Below, piece by piece: positions 32,205-43,986 of a stretch of 64,000 bases of DNA (position 1 is the first letter of the stretch; the number at the start of each line of letters is the position of its first letter). Origin of the DNA: Phaseolus vulgaris (taxonomy: Eukaryota; Streptophyta; Magnoliopsida; Fabales; Fabaceae); assembly GCF_000499845.2 (NCBI RefSeq), contig NC_023758.2, positions 11,691,927-11,755,926 of the forward strand. Reading direction: 5' to 3'. Under the pieces are notes generated by a model that was given only the letters and a program-made list of their open reading frames with translations, ran no database searches and was not told where the DNA came from. A program made the translations under genes and the position numbers.

Positions 32205-33402
32205 ATGGTGTCAACGAGAAACAATGCGAACAACGACCGTATGGCAGAGGAACACACAACGATAATTCATGCACTCCAAGCACAAATGGAGGAATTGCGA
32301 CAAAAGGGTATCACAGATCAATTACGTCATGAAGAGGATCGACGTAGGCAAGAAGAAGAGAGGTGCCGGCAAGAAAGGAGGTATGCCTTCTAAAGGAACA
32401 GAATAGAAAATTGCTACAATGACTGGAAGGACCCGAACGGGAAGAACAATCCTACACACCATTACCACCACAAACTCACCAATCTAGAGCAGTGCCACCA
32501 ACCCCTCAAACCCACCAGACGCCTCACACCCTTCAAACGCATCAAACTCACCAAAGTTCCAAGAACGATGTTGTTCCCAACGACGAAAAAGACCAGAAAG
32601 GCCACCCATTTACAGACGAAATAATTGTTGCACTGCTCCCTAATAAATGGAGAGGTCTAACTATCAAACTCTATGATAGTTCTACTGATCCAGAAGAGCA
32701 CCTAAATATTTTCAAGACACAAATGACCCTGTATACAACTAACAAAGCAGTGTGGTGAAAGGTCTTTCCCACCTCCCTCCAGGAGAGTCTGCTCGGATGG
32801 TTTACCGGACTTTCCCCCAATTATGTGACAAACTTCAAAGTCCTGACAACGAAGTTTACCACACAGTATGCGACAAGTCGACCTCACCACACTTCATCCA
32901 TGTCCCTCCTCAACGTGAAACAAGAAAGAGAAGAGTCCTTGAGGACGTTCATGGATGGATTTCACAAGGTCTGCATGGGAATCAGAAACTTAAATCCAGA
33001 GATAGCCATGCATCACTTAGTCTCGGTCATCCGCCCGGGATGATACACTGAAAGCCTTATCGAGAGACCATCGCAAAACTTGGAAGAACTAAGGACGTGG
33101 GCCACTAAATTTAGGCAGATAGAGGAACACATTGACTATCACAGAAATGCACAGGTTGAAGCCTCTGAAAAGGAGAAAGGGAAGGATAAAAATAAAAACT
33201 GAACCACAGTTGTGGGAAGCGACTAGTACAGGTAGAACCGAGGCCCTCGGTTCCAACCCTACACGCCTCTTACGGTCCCGAGAGGAAGAGTCCTATATGA
33301 AGCCTTACAGACTGAACTAATTCCAGCCCTTAAGCCAACACAAACCCCACAAAATGCTGATACCGCCAAGCGTTGTCAATACCATCGCAATTATGGCCAC
33401 AC
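32205..33402 (+). pseudogene. Gypsy C gag, 5' part
   Basis: ATG 32205 opens MVSTRNNANNDRMAEEHTT and an Arg/Glu-rich coil. The frame is lost after RRYAF, then the gag core appears in pieces: GLTIKLYDSSTDPEEHLNIF, TLYTTNKAVW with a TGA in place of the next residue, FKVLTTKFTTQYATSRPHHT, SLLNVKQEREESLRTFMDGF, LNPEIAMHHLVSVIRPG and IEEHIDYHRN. Ends inside the CCHC-like knuckle (CQYHRNYGHT), where element B is inserted. Confidence 0.87.
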
Positions 33403-34524
33403 TGTTGAACCAAGTGGTGTTCAAGCTTTGAAGAATCCAAAACCCTTTGAAGGATGTTGAAGGCTGTGCTTGTTGTTGCTGAGTTGTCTTAGATAGGATC
33501 TGGGGTAGATTGAGTTTTGTAATCCACTCTTGTTTGAATCCAAAGAATAGGCATTCTCAATCTTTTAAAAGAAAAGTGTTTTTCAAACTAAGTGAAAAAC
33601 AACCGATTGTTTTGTCGAAACAACTAATTGTTTTATACTTAGATGTTTTTAGAAAAGGTTGAAAACTGTTTTTCAAATGGTTGAGCTGTCAAAACTAAAA
33701 CAACCGATTGATTCGTGGAAATAACCGATTGTTTATTTTGGTACCATAACAAAAATCTGTTTTGTGCTTTGACTAAGCATTAAATGATTTTCAAACTGTT
33801 TACGCTCCAGTTTTTAATGTTTTGCCAATCTTTAAAGCCAATTAATAGTTTTGTAAGATTTGATAACAAACAACAAACTTTGATATATACAGAAAAACAG
33901 ATTTGAGTTTTTCACAGATTTTGAGTTTTTGAAAAGTTGAGATTGCTTAGAGATTGAGTTTGTTCAAAGAGTGTGATATAGGATTTTCTCTTGTATTGAT
34001 TTCAGATTTGCTTCTGTAACAAGTGTAATCCTTGTATCTGTTGAACAAAAACCTTTGTGTGTTTGCTGAAAAGTAATGTGTGTTCTTGAGGGGATCAAGA
34101 TCAACATTCTTAGTGTTGGTGTGTTAGCCAAGAGAAGTGTGTGTCTTGAGGGGATCAAGGTCACTTTCTTGGTTGTGTTGTAAGTGATCTAGGTTTGATT
34201 GCTTATTGGAATTCCTCAGTGGTTTCTGAGAAGACTGGATGTAGCTCTGGGTTTAGAGTGAACCAATATAAACATCTGTATGCATTTTCTCTATCCTTAA
34301 TCTCTTTAAATTCAGTTTTAATATTTGCAAACTGGTATAAACAACCGATTGTTTCTGCGAAACAACCGATTGTTTTTCTGGTGCTGTTGTTTTTGCTTTG
34401 TGATTTGGCAAACTGAATTTCTTATCATTTGTTTCTTGAAGAAATTTCATTCTTGACTTAAAAGTTTGCGAAAACCCTCTTTAAACAATTCATCCCCTCT
34501 AGTTTAAAGCCATCCATTCTAACA
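33403..34524 (+). repeat. 5' LTR of element B
   Basis: Starts TGTTGAACCAAG, ends ATTCTAACA. Dyads at 33598-33634, 33699-33734 and 34339-34376. Confidence 0.95.
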
Positions 34525-34526
34525 AT

Positions 34527-34539
34527 TGGCATCAAGAGC
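34527..34539 (+). other. PBS-like site of element B
   Basis: TGGCATCAAGAGC, identical to that of element A and equally spaced from the LTR. Confidence 0.75.
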
Positions 34540-34585
34540 TTGGTTCTTGAAATTTATTCAAGTGTGATCCTAAAAACTGTTTTTG

Positions 34586-36292
34586 ATGGCTGATAGACTA
34601 CCTTTTGGGGAAGGTGCTTCAATCAACAGACCACCTCTGTTTTGTGGTTTGAACTACCAATTTTGGAAAGTGAGAATGAAAATCTTTATGGAATCACTTG
34701 ACAAAGGAATTTGGGATGCAATTGAAAATGGTCCTTTTATCCCAAAGTTTGAAAAAGATGGATCTGTCATTGAAAAACCTTGGTCTTAATGGACTGATTC
34801 AGAAAGCAAGAACGCCAAATTCGATTGCATTGCCAAAAATATAATAACCTCTGCTTTAAATTCAGATGAGTTTTTCAGGGTCTCTCAATGCAAATCATCA
34901 AAAGAAATGTGGGACACCTTGGAGGTAACTCATGAAGGTACAAATGAGGTGAAGAAAGCTAGGAAGCATACTCTAATCCAAGAGTATGAGATGTTCAGAA
35001 TGCTCAAAGGTGAAACAATTGCTGAAGTGCAGAAAAGATTCACGCACATCATCAATCATCTCATGAGCTTTGACAAGACCTTTGAAAAGGAAGAGCTAAA
35101 CATCAAGATCTTGAAATGTCTTGATAGAGCATGGCAACCTAAGGTAACTGCTATTTCCGAATCTAAAGATCTAACATCCTTGAGTATGGCGTCTTTGTTT
35201 GGAAAGCTTAGGGAACATGAGTTAGAGATGAATCGACACAATGTTCAAGAAAGTGAAGACAAGCACGTAAGAAGCATAGCCTTAAAAGCTTTTAAGCATA
35301 AAGGCAAACAAGAGTCCAGCGATGATAGTGATGAGGAAAACCTTAGCTTGTTGTCAAGAAAATTTAGCAAATTCTTGAAGAGGAACCGCAACAAGGACAA
35401 CAACAAAGATAGGTATGGAAACAAGAAATCCAATGATTTTAATTCCAATAACTATACCTGCTTTGGCTGTGGTGAGCAAGGTCATATAAAGGCAAATTGT
35501 CCAAATAAAAGCAAGGAGAAGAAGACTAGCAACAAGGAAAAGAAGGACAAGACAAAGAGAGCCTACATAGCTTGGGGCGAGAATGAGGTATCATCATCAA
35601 GCTCTTCATCAAGTGAAGATGAGAAAGCAAACATCTGTTTGATTGCTGAAGATGATGATGAATCATGTAGCTCAAGTGAGGTAGGTTCATGTGCTTCTTT
35701 AAATGAACAAAATTATAGTGAATTGCTTGAAGCTTTTCAAGAAACTCACGATGAAGCTAATCGATTGGTGCTTTCAAACAACCGATTGAAAGAACTTAAC
35801 AGCTGGCTGGAAAAGAGAGTGAAATCACTTGAAGATGAGATTGAAAAATCTAAAAATGATTTCAAAAATCTGGAAAATCATTTCAAAAATTCTTCTTGCA
35901 AGTGTGACACTCTCATTTGCGAAAATTGTGAAAATCTTGAGAAAAATGTGCATTATCTTGTTGACACTGTGGACAAACTTTCAAAAGGGAAATCTAACTT
36001 TGAGAATGTCTTGGCATCTCAAAGCTGTGTTTTTGGAAAGGCTGGTTTAAGTTTTAATCCACAAAACAAACGAGATAAGTTTTCAATTTTTTTTTAAGAA
36101 AGCTAGTAAAACAACCGGTTGTTACATGCTTTTATTGCATGAAAAAATGGCCATTCGGTTAGATTTTGCAAATTAAGAAAGTTTTTTGTTCCTAGAGGCT
36201 ACATGAAATGGACTCCTAAAGGATGTGAGGTTCCAAATGAGAAAAAGAAATCTATTGGACCCACATTTGTGAAGGGGCCAAATCTTGTTGCT
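34586..36292 (+). pseudogene. Element B Gag
   Basis: ATG 34586 (MADRLPFGEGASINRPPLF). TAA at 34787-34789 replaces a Gln present in A. From 34907 a 396-residue open frame follows (MWDTLEVTHEGTNEVKKARK), with the gag core, CCHC knuckle at 35459-35500, Ser-rich acidic stretch, coiled coil (ANRLVLSNNRLKELNSWLEK) and Cys cluster. The frame closes at 36097 after a T-rich slip. The second knuckle (36127-36169) and the tail GPTFVKGPNLVA lie in shifted frames. Same protein as in A, with different lesions. Confidence 0.9.
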
Positions 36293-37104
36293 TGAACTCA
36301 TGTTTGTGTAGGAAATCTAAAGAAGTGTGAAGGACTGAGTCATCTGATCAAGTTCTTGGAAGAAAAAGACTAACATTGAAGTTGAATCAATGCTCTGCAT
36401 CTGTCCAAAAGTCCTCAACAGTCAAAATAAGGTTTCTTGATCACAAAGCACATGGCTCATTGAAAGAACAACACAAAGGATAAGACCTTCCTTATCTCTG
36501 TTCTTAATTCCTGTTTTTAAATTTATTTTACATGTTTGTATAACCTCTTTAAAGTGTTCAATTTCATCTGCTTTGATTTTTTTCTGCTTGTGCTCAAAAA
36601 TTCAAAATGAGTTTTACTACTGCAGAAAAACAACCGATTGTTTTCTCGAAACAACCGATTGTTTTGAGTCTGACAACACTGCGAAGAAATCAATTTAATT
36701 TCTTTTTTGAATTTCTATCCATTGCAGATCAATTTAAAGAAAGAATCCTTGGTCAATGAACCTGTGTTGAAAGATGATTATGCTCAGAAAGAAGTTACAA
36801 CAGTCATAAAGGAATATATTCCAAAATCTTGGAAATTCAAGAGCTTTTATGACTAGTCAAAGATCACATGTGAAGACCATGTAATTTTCTGCTTTTTCTG
36901 ACGTTTTCTGTGCAGGGCATGGTCAAGTCTTCTCTCTCTGAAAATTTGGTACCCACTCATGTCATTGAATGCTTTATGATTATGTTATTGCTATAAAATC
37001 TGTTGTAGTTGATCTCTTCCATGAGAACAACCAATTGCAACTTCTCTTGCAACATCTCTTGCAAAATATTGTGTGAGCTTTTCTTTGTTTTCTTCTCTGC
37101 CATC
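36293..37104 (+). other. Inter-ORF region of element B
   Basis: No pol motifs. Full dyad at 36629-36665 (two ACAACCGATTGTTTT arms with a TCGAA spacer). Confidence 0.75.
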
Positions 37105-38293
37105 ATGGACTCAACTCCTCCCACCTCAAGAAGAGTCAAATCCAAAGCAGTAAGGTATGGAGGAAAGCTTGAAGGATGGTTTTCTGATGATAATGATCTT
37201 ATTGAGAGATATAGATTTGAGACTAGCACCAAAGTGATAAACAACCCTAAAGTTGTTTGCTTTGATTGGTTGAAAAGCCAAAAGCTGGACAATGTCAGAA
37301 AGCTCCTCAAAGATCAGTCCCTCAGAAATTTCTTAGAGATGAAAGGCAATATCTATCCAGATTTGATGAGAGTTTTCTACACAAATCTAAAGTTTGAGGG
37401 AAACAACCTTGTTTCTCATGTAAAAGGTGTAGATATGGTGATTACACATGATATGTGGGCTGCTGTAGCTGGTATAAAGTACTCAGGCCTCAGAATTAAC
37501 AAGGGGAACCTTGGTGTAGTGGAGGACTTCAACAAAGTTCAATACTACAAGAGCTACTTGAAGAACCAAAATGCACAAGTTAGGACTTGTTCGGATGATG
37601 AAAGGTTGCTAGCCCTCATTGTGACTTGGATTCTAACTCCAAGGGGGAGCAATCATTTAGTGCTTACAAAGGAGGATCTGGTCTACATCTTCTGCATTAT
37701 GAAGAAGATCAAAATTAATTGGATACACATCATCAAAGAGCACATGCAAAAGGCAATGAGGTTAAGTGACTATCATTGTCCATATGTTGTCTTTGGTTTC
37801 TAAATTTCTGCTCTATTTTGAAGTGAACCTAGAGGATGAAACATCTGAGTTGGTCAAGTCAACTCAAGAGTTGAACAATGGATCTCTCAGTAAAATGGGT
37901 TTCACCAAAGTAGGTGGCAAATGGATTAGCAAAGATGGTGACTTTGGAGCCTCAACTAGTGTTGCTGCTGATCATGAACAAGATGAACATGCTGCAGATA
38001 TGGATTTTCAACATGAAGATCTACCTTAAGCACATCAAGATGCTGGACCTAGTGTTGGTGCTGGAAATCAAGAAGAAAGAATGCAAACCATGTCTCCTTT
38101 TGAGAGACTCATGGTTAATAGGCTTGATAGCTTTGTGGAGAATCAAAGGAATCTCCATGATCTATGTGTCAACAACTTCCAGAGGATTGATAATAGGTTT
38201 GACAGCATGGATGCACGTTTCATGACCCTAGAACAGATTGAGGCAGTACAGAACCAGATCTTTGATCTTCAATATGTTGATGATGATGAATGA
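37105..38293 (+). pseudogene. Element B ORF2 (transposon-associated domain plus coiled-coil tail)
   Basis: ATG 37105 (MDSTPPTSRR). The N-terminal domain runs to DYHCPY near 37790 with the same blocks as element A (LETSTKVINNPKV-like, DWLKSQKLDN, MKGNIYPDLMRVFYTNLK, NLGVVEDFNKVQYYKSYLK, ILTPRGSNH). A one-base insertion then shifts to the frame of SKFLLYFEVNLEDETSELV, SKMGFTKVGGKWISKDGD and an acidic stretch, with a TAA at 38027-38029, and then the heptad tail NRLDSFVENQRNL, IDNRFDSMDARF, EQIEAVQNQIFDLQ to 38293. The 123 bp duplication of A is absent. Function unknown. Confidence 0.82.
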
Positions 38294-38712
38294 AGAGAAA
38301 ACAATCGGTTGATGTATTGAAACAACCGATTGTTTTTTATGGTTGTATCAGTTTTTTTCTATTTTTTCTGCTTTTGTTGTTTTAAATCTGATGTATTAAG
38401 AACAATTATCTTTTTTCATCTCTTATTTTTGTCTATTTGAGAAGACAAATAAGGGGAGATGTATGTTGTGTTTGGTTTTAGTTTTTATTTCTGCAAAACA
38501 GTTTGTATGAGTGAAACCTCATAGGTTTTTGCTCTAATATTTGTTTGTTGTTTACTCTGATATTATGTTCTGAATTTCTATATTTTTTGTGTGCTAACCA
38601 AATATCAGAAGTTTTATGCTTTGCTTAAAACTGTGCTTTGCAGGAACTGCTTCAGATTCAATCAGGTACAAGACAAGCATCAGGGATTTGCCTTCATCAA
38701 ATAGGGGGAGAT
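38294..38712 (+). other. 3' untranslated region and PPT of element B
   Basis: Dyad at 38300-38336 directly after ORF2, then AGACAAATAAGGGGAG near 38442 and the PPT AAATAGGGGGAGAT ending at 38712. Confidence 0.8.
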
Positions 38713-39858
38713 TGTTGAACCAAGTGGCGTTCAAGCTTTGAAGAATCCAAAACCCTTTGAAGGATGTTGAAGGTTGTGCTTGCTGTTGCTGAGTTGTCTT
38801 AGATAAGATTTGGGGTAGATTGAGTTTTGTAATCCACTCTTGATTGAATCCAAAGCATAGGCATTCTCAATCTTTTAAAAGAAAAGTGTTTTTCAAACTA
38901 AGTGAAAAACAATCGATTGTTTTGTCGAAACAACCGATTGTTTTATACTTAGATGCTTTTAGAAAAGGTTGAAAATTGTTTTTCAAATGGTTGAGTTGTC
39001 AAAACTAAAACAACTGATTGATTCGTGGAAACAACCGATTGTTTGTTTTGGTACCATAACAGAAAAACTGTTTTGTGCTTTGACTAAGCATTAAATGATT
39101 TTTTAACTGTTTACGCTCCAGTTTTTAATGCTTTGACCAATCTTTAAAGCCAATTAATAGTTTGTTAAGATTTGATAACAAACAACAAACTTTGATATAT
39201 ACAGAAAAACAGATTTGAGTTTTTCACAAATTTTGAGTTTTTGAAAAGTTGAGATTGCTTAGAGATTGAGTTTGATCAAAGAGTGTGAGATAGGATTTTC
39301 TCTTGTATTGATTTCAGATTTGCTTCTGTAACAAGTGTAATCCTTGTATCTGTTGAAAAAAAACCTTTGTGTGTTTGCTGAGAAGTGTTGTGTGTTTGCT
39401 GAGAAGTGTTGTGTGTTCATGAGGGGATCAAGATCAACATTCTTAGTGTTGGTGTGTTGGCCAAGAGAAGTGTGTCTCTTGAGGGGATCAAAGTCACTTT
39501 CTTGGTTGTGTTGTAAGTGATCTAGGTTTGATTGCTTAGTGGAATTCCTCAGTGGTTTCTGACAAGACTGGATGTAGCTCTGGGTTTAGAGTGAACCAGT
39601 ATAAACATTTGTGTTCATTCTCTCTATCCTTAATCTCTTTAAATTCAGTTTTAATATTTGCAAATTGGTATAAACAACCGATTGTTTTTGCGAAACAACC
39701 GATTGTTTTTCTGGTGCTGTTGTTTTTGCTTTGTGATTTGACAAACTGAATTTCTTATCATTTGTTTCTTGACGAAATTTCATTCTTGACTTAAAAGTTT
39801 GCGAAAACCCTCTTTAAACAATTCACCCCCCTCTAGTTTAAAGCCATCCATTCTAACA
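38713..39858 (+). repeat. 3' LTR of element B
   Basis: Starts TGTTGAACCAAG, ends ATTCTAACA. It has an extra copy of a short GTGTTTGCTGAGAAGTGTT phrase near 39370-39415, which accounts for most of the 24 bp length difference. Dyads at 38908-38944, 39009-39044 and 39672-39709. Confidence 0.95.
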
Positions 39859-40915
39859 CACACGACCGAAGGCTGCCAAGCGTTGAAGGACAATCAAACC
39901 AGACGCAGATTCCGAAAGGTCATCAACACTATTGTCGGTCCATTATCAATCGGTGTGCTTGACGAAAAAGTCAATTTATAGCTGGAGGTTTTGCAGGTGG
40001 CGGATGCTCTAATTCCGCCAGGAAAAAGCATCTCAGAGCTATCTAGTCGATCCATTCCACTTTTGATCAAAAGTGACAGAGGATACCTCCAATAACATTC
40101 ACGCATGATGATTTCACTGCAATAGATCCAGCACAAGACGATCCTATGGTAATCACCATAGAAATAGATAATTTGCAATCACTAAAGTATTGGTGGATCA
40201 AGGCAGTTCGGTTGACATTATTTTTTGGAAGACCTTCAAGAAGATGAGAATTCCATAAACAAATATACAGCCTTATGATGAGTAGATTGTCGGATTCTCA
40301 AGTGAGCGAGTCAATACCAAAGGATACATTGATTTATTCACCACCTTTGGAGAAGAAGGATTCCTCAGTAAAACCATAAACATCAGGTATATGGTAGTTA
40401 ATGCAAATACTTTGTATAGCATATTACTCGGACGTTCGTCTATCAACCACTTGAAAGCTATCGCCTCCACCCCACATTTGGTAATGAAGTTGCCTTCCAT
40501 AACCGAGGATATTGTGACAGTACATATGGACGAAAGAATTGCTAGAGAATGTTATGTTGCTAGCCTAAATGTTGAACCTACTAGACCGTTGTATATGACA
40601 TCACCACGCGGTAAATCTCCAAGAAGACAAGGACAATCACTAGAAAGACACTCTTGATACAGGCACCCAGAAGTAAGTCCCAACTTCATTACCCACCGCC
40701 TTTTCTTCTATAAGGAGACTAGACCGATAGCCCATAAAAAAAATTGGGAGAGGAACGGCACAAGGCCGCTTGAGAAAAACCGAAAAATTGATGAAAGCAG
40801 GTTTTATTCGAAGGGATCACTATACCATATGGTTGGCCAATGTGGTCATGGTCAAAAAATTGAATGGTAAGTGGCAGATGTGTGTAGATTATACTGATCT
40901 CAATAAAACATGGCA
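39859..40915 (+). pseudogene. Gypsy C: rest of knuckle, protease, start of RT
   Basis: TEGCQALKD completes the knuckle across the TSD. The aspartic protease shows LVDQGSSVDIIFWK (DxGS type) near 40185-40230 and VVNANTLYSILLGRSSINHL near 40394-40455. RT begins with LMKAGFIRRDHYTIWLANVV and GKWQMCVDYTDLNK (40780-40910), where the similarity stops. Several stops and frameshifts throughout. Confidence 0.85.
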
Positions 40916-41057
40916 GCGACGGGAGGAGGAAGGCACCAACGAGGGAGGAGTGAGTGAACAAGGGAGAAGAACATAGAAAATTAGGGTTTGTAAATTTGTA
41001 AATTTAGAAATCGTGGGAAACTGAAGGCGAGGGAGGAAAAATCGATATTTACTAAAA

Positions 41058-41340
41058 ACTTTGCATCGGTTCATGCCAACACAAAATGATACAACCAATA
41101 GTATAGGCTTTGCGTCGGCTAAGACCAATGCAAAATGACACACTAACACACTTTGCATCGGCTGAGACTGATGCAAAATGACACACTCACACACTTTTTG
41201 TCGGTTCAAGCCAACGCAACAACTGACACACACTTTGTATCGAATGAGATTGACACAAAACGACGCACTGACTCACTTTGCATTAGCTCATGTCGACGCA
41301 ACAACTGACACACTTTGCGTCGGTCTTGCCAACACATATT
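41058..41340. repeat. Seven tandem units of a palindromic 37-50 bp repeat
   Basis: Each unit carries CTTTGC(A/G)TCGG...C(C/T)GA(T/C)GCAAAA, an inverted repeat able to form a stem, with ACACAC(T)CACAC spacers. Units begin near 41058, 41106, 41150, 41192, 41232, 41275 and 41312. Such arrays are typical of subterminal regions of CACTA or Mutator elements; no terminal repeat was found. Confidence 0.85.
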
Positions 41341-42110
41341 TGTATTTTTTTTAATTCTTAACTTAAAATTTGATTATAAATATAATTAAATATATATTTT
41401 ACTACATTAGAACTAATAAATATAATAAATTATACTTTAATATTTTTACTACATTAAATTAATATTTGTATAAATTATTTCAACTTAAATAAATCAACCA
41501 AATTTATTGTATATTTAATCCATATTTTCATAATATTTTGAATATTTATTTAAATCTTGATAAACTCAACTATAAGTTTAAGCAAAATAATTTAATTTAT
41601 ATAACAAAAATAAATAAAAAATTAACTAAATATTGAACTGGAAAACAAAACTCACTAACATTAAAATATTCAGCATAATTTATTTCACAATTTAATAAAT
41701 GAGAATAATTACAAATAAATCTTAAATGAAAATAGTGAGAGAAAATTTTGGGAACAAAAATTATTAATATTTACATTTAAGATGCTGTAAATTTAAAAAT
41801 ATATAAAATGACCTTATCAATTATAACAACATTCAATGTTATATTTATTCTTGCTCGGAAAGACAACTTGATTCAGAGTGTGATATATAAATGCTTTGAA
41901 AAGATATGAAATTGTTTCTAAGTGTTGATTGATATAATTCACACTCAAGGTAAATATTGATTATCCAAGATGAAAACATATGTAGTTCTATTTCTTCTTG
42001 GAATTTGGAGAAAAAAATATGCTAAGTAGTCAAAATAAAATAATAGAATATTTAATAACTAGGGCCTCGTTTTACGTAATCAGGATAAAATATTTATTAA
42101 TAGTCAAAAT
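41341..42110. other. AT-rich intergenic sequence, nothing recognised
   Basis: Very AT-rich, with no usable ORF or motif. Confidence 0.5.
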
Positions 42111-42115
42111 AAAAT

Positions 42116-42365
42116 ATGCAATCAAGATTAATTGTTTTACGTGGTACAACATCTATGTTGCTTAATGAAATCGTTTCGGTTTTTGTTAACTTAAGAGGAG
42201 GTGAAGACAATACATTAAAAGAAGTTAAATTTATCAATCTATCCTTGACTGCATTGGGGAAGTGTAGTAACGCACTTACAGGGAATAATACACATGTGTC
42301 ATTTCGTGACTCAAAGCTTACTAAATTATTATGTGATTCATTTGAATGAGGTCACATTCATTTGG
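42116..42365 (+). pseudogene. Kinesin motor-domain fragment
   Basis: The frame contains [20 protein letters not shown], then [18 protein letters not shown] and a stop. These match the switch II side of the kinesin motor (NLSLSALGKCINAL...PYRDSKLTRLLQDSLGG), most like plant armadillo-repeat kinesins. The ATP site, microtubule-binding loops and everything after DSF are absent, and the DLAGSER motif is not visible. A captured or decayed gene fragment, not a functional kinesin. Confidence 0.8.
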
Positions 42366-43860
42366 AGATCAAATTCAGTGAGTATAAGAATTCATATTTT
42401 CTTTATATATTTTTTTATTTCTTTTATTTTTTATAAAAGCTATCATGCTAGGAATCACTATGAAACTTGACATCTCAGTTAGATATTTATTTATTTCTTT
42501 TATTACTATAACTATATTTACATTAAATTTTTCAGTTAATGCATGCTATGTCCTACATGGTTGCTGGTAAAATACATTGGTTTCCTGCATTAGTCACATG
42601 TTCCTGCACAAGGGAATGAAAATAAGGTCAAATAATTAAAGAATAATTACGCTATATATTCAATTTGCAAGTATAGAACATATGGTGAAGCTTGAAACGC
42701 TTTGAGTATTGTAGTAATCTAACAATATTAAGAATAAATTACTAACTCACTCACTCTTAATGTTTGCATTATATACTTTGTGGGTAGATCTTTAAAATGA
42801 GTTTGTACTTCATTTCACACAAGTTACCTCTTTTGAATCACAAGTTACCTCTTTTGAATCACAATGGACTTGAGAGAAATCTCAAAGTTTAAAATAAATT
42901 GTTTCTTTATAGATTAGAAATATGTAATTTTTTTTCACGTTTGCTTCAAATTTTAGAGTGAGCGAAATAAATTGTTTTTCCACAAATCTATTTTTTTTTT
43001 TTAAAATCAATGAATATAAACTAAAAGAGTACTAGTTTTTCCGACGGGATTAGTATTTCTGGAAAACATATTTTAAGAAAAAATATTTCTTGACACCATT
43101 ATAAAATATTATATGATAATAAAATAATAATATATATAATTGTAAAGTGAATATGGGAAAAAAATAATACAGTGTCAGCGTTAGAGACGCTGCGAGCCCA
43201 TAACATATTAAAATATTATTATAAATGGCGATCTTAGCAGTTGTCAAGTGGGCTTAAAGTGAGGCAACTGTGTCAACTAGACTCCTCTTGAAATGCGGTC
43301 ACGGGTTTTGAAATGCACTGCAAAAATACAAATATATCGGGTTGCCTTGTACGAATTAAACGCATACAACCCTAAATCAGACCCATATCAACTTACAATT
43401 TAATAAATCCATATTTTAATCGTCTTTTTTTTGGAGGACGTGAAATATTATATATAAAAGCGTGAGTTACAACTGCCACTTGTTACAATGTAATTTTAAA
43501 ATAAATAAAAATTACCTTTATATTTTTTTAAAAAAAATACTACCAACTGATAAGTAATTTTAATAATATATATTATGTTTTTATATCAAACAATAAATAA
43601 ATATTTTAATTTTTAGTGGTGTCAAGTAAATATATCAAAGTATCATCATTCTATATAAAAATTGGAAAAAAGTTTTCTTTCACACTCTCAACAATGAAAT
43701 TTTTTCATTTGAAAACCCCTATTTTTTTTTAATAATACTTTATATTAAAAATAAATTTAATCAACTGTGAAGAGTGTCAATGTATCAGTAACTTTTAAAA
43801 TTACTTCATATATTCATTTGAAGTCTATATTTTTATCAAAAAATTATTTTTATTTTCAAT
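42366..43860. other. AT-rich intergenic sequence, nothing recognised
   Basis: A short direct repeat (AAGTTACCTCTTTTGAATCACA, two copies near 42822-42862) is the only structure seen. It lies upstream of the metalloproteinase gene. Confidence 0.5.
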
Positions 43861-43890
43861 TATAATATCCTCCGTTGTCAAAAGATGAGC

Positions 43891-43899
43891 TTATAAAAA
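43891..43899 (+). promoter_or_regulatory. TATA box of the plus-strand metalloproteinase
   Basis: TTATAAAAA, 88-96 bases upstream of the chosen ATG, in an AT-rich promoter. An ATG at 43875 lies before it and would not be transcribed. Confidence 0.6.
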
Positions 43900-43986
43900 C
43901 ATGTGGAAGTGAGAAGGTCTTTATGTCATTCCTCAACTCTCCAGTACAGAGTGAAGCTGAAGGGAATCGAGTGAGAATCTATATCT

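Larger units (their letters stand above)
33403..39858 (+). mobile_element. LTR element B: gag plus ORF2, no pol
   Basis: LTRs of 1122 and 1146 bp, the same PBS variant as element A, PPT AAATAGGGGGAGAT, and a perfect TSD (CACAC at 33398-33402 and 39859-39863). Coding layout is identical to element A: gag then ORF2 with about 1 kb between and no pol motif. Its LTR dyads are better kept than those of A, suggesting a younger copy. Confidence 0.94.
31635..40915 (+). mobile_element. Gypsy element C, truncated in RT and split by element B
   Basis: 5' LTR, PBS, gag, zinc knuckle, protease and the first part of RT in order on the plus strand, then an abrupt end at about 40915 where unrelated sequence starts. 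Element B (33403-39858) is inserted in the knuckle codons. The leader and gag sequence (GLTIKLYDSSTDPEEHLN) is typical of a plant gypsy family with a TGGCGC-type PBS. Confidence 0.88.
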
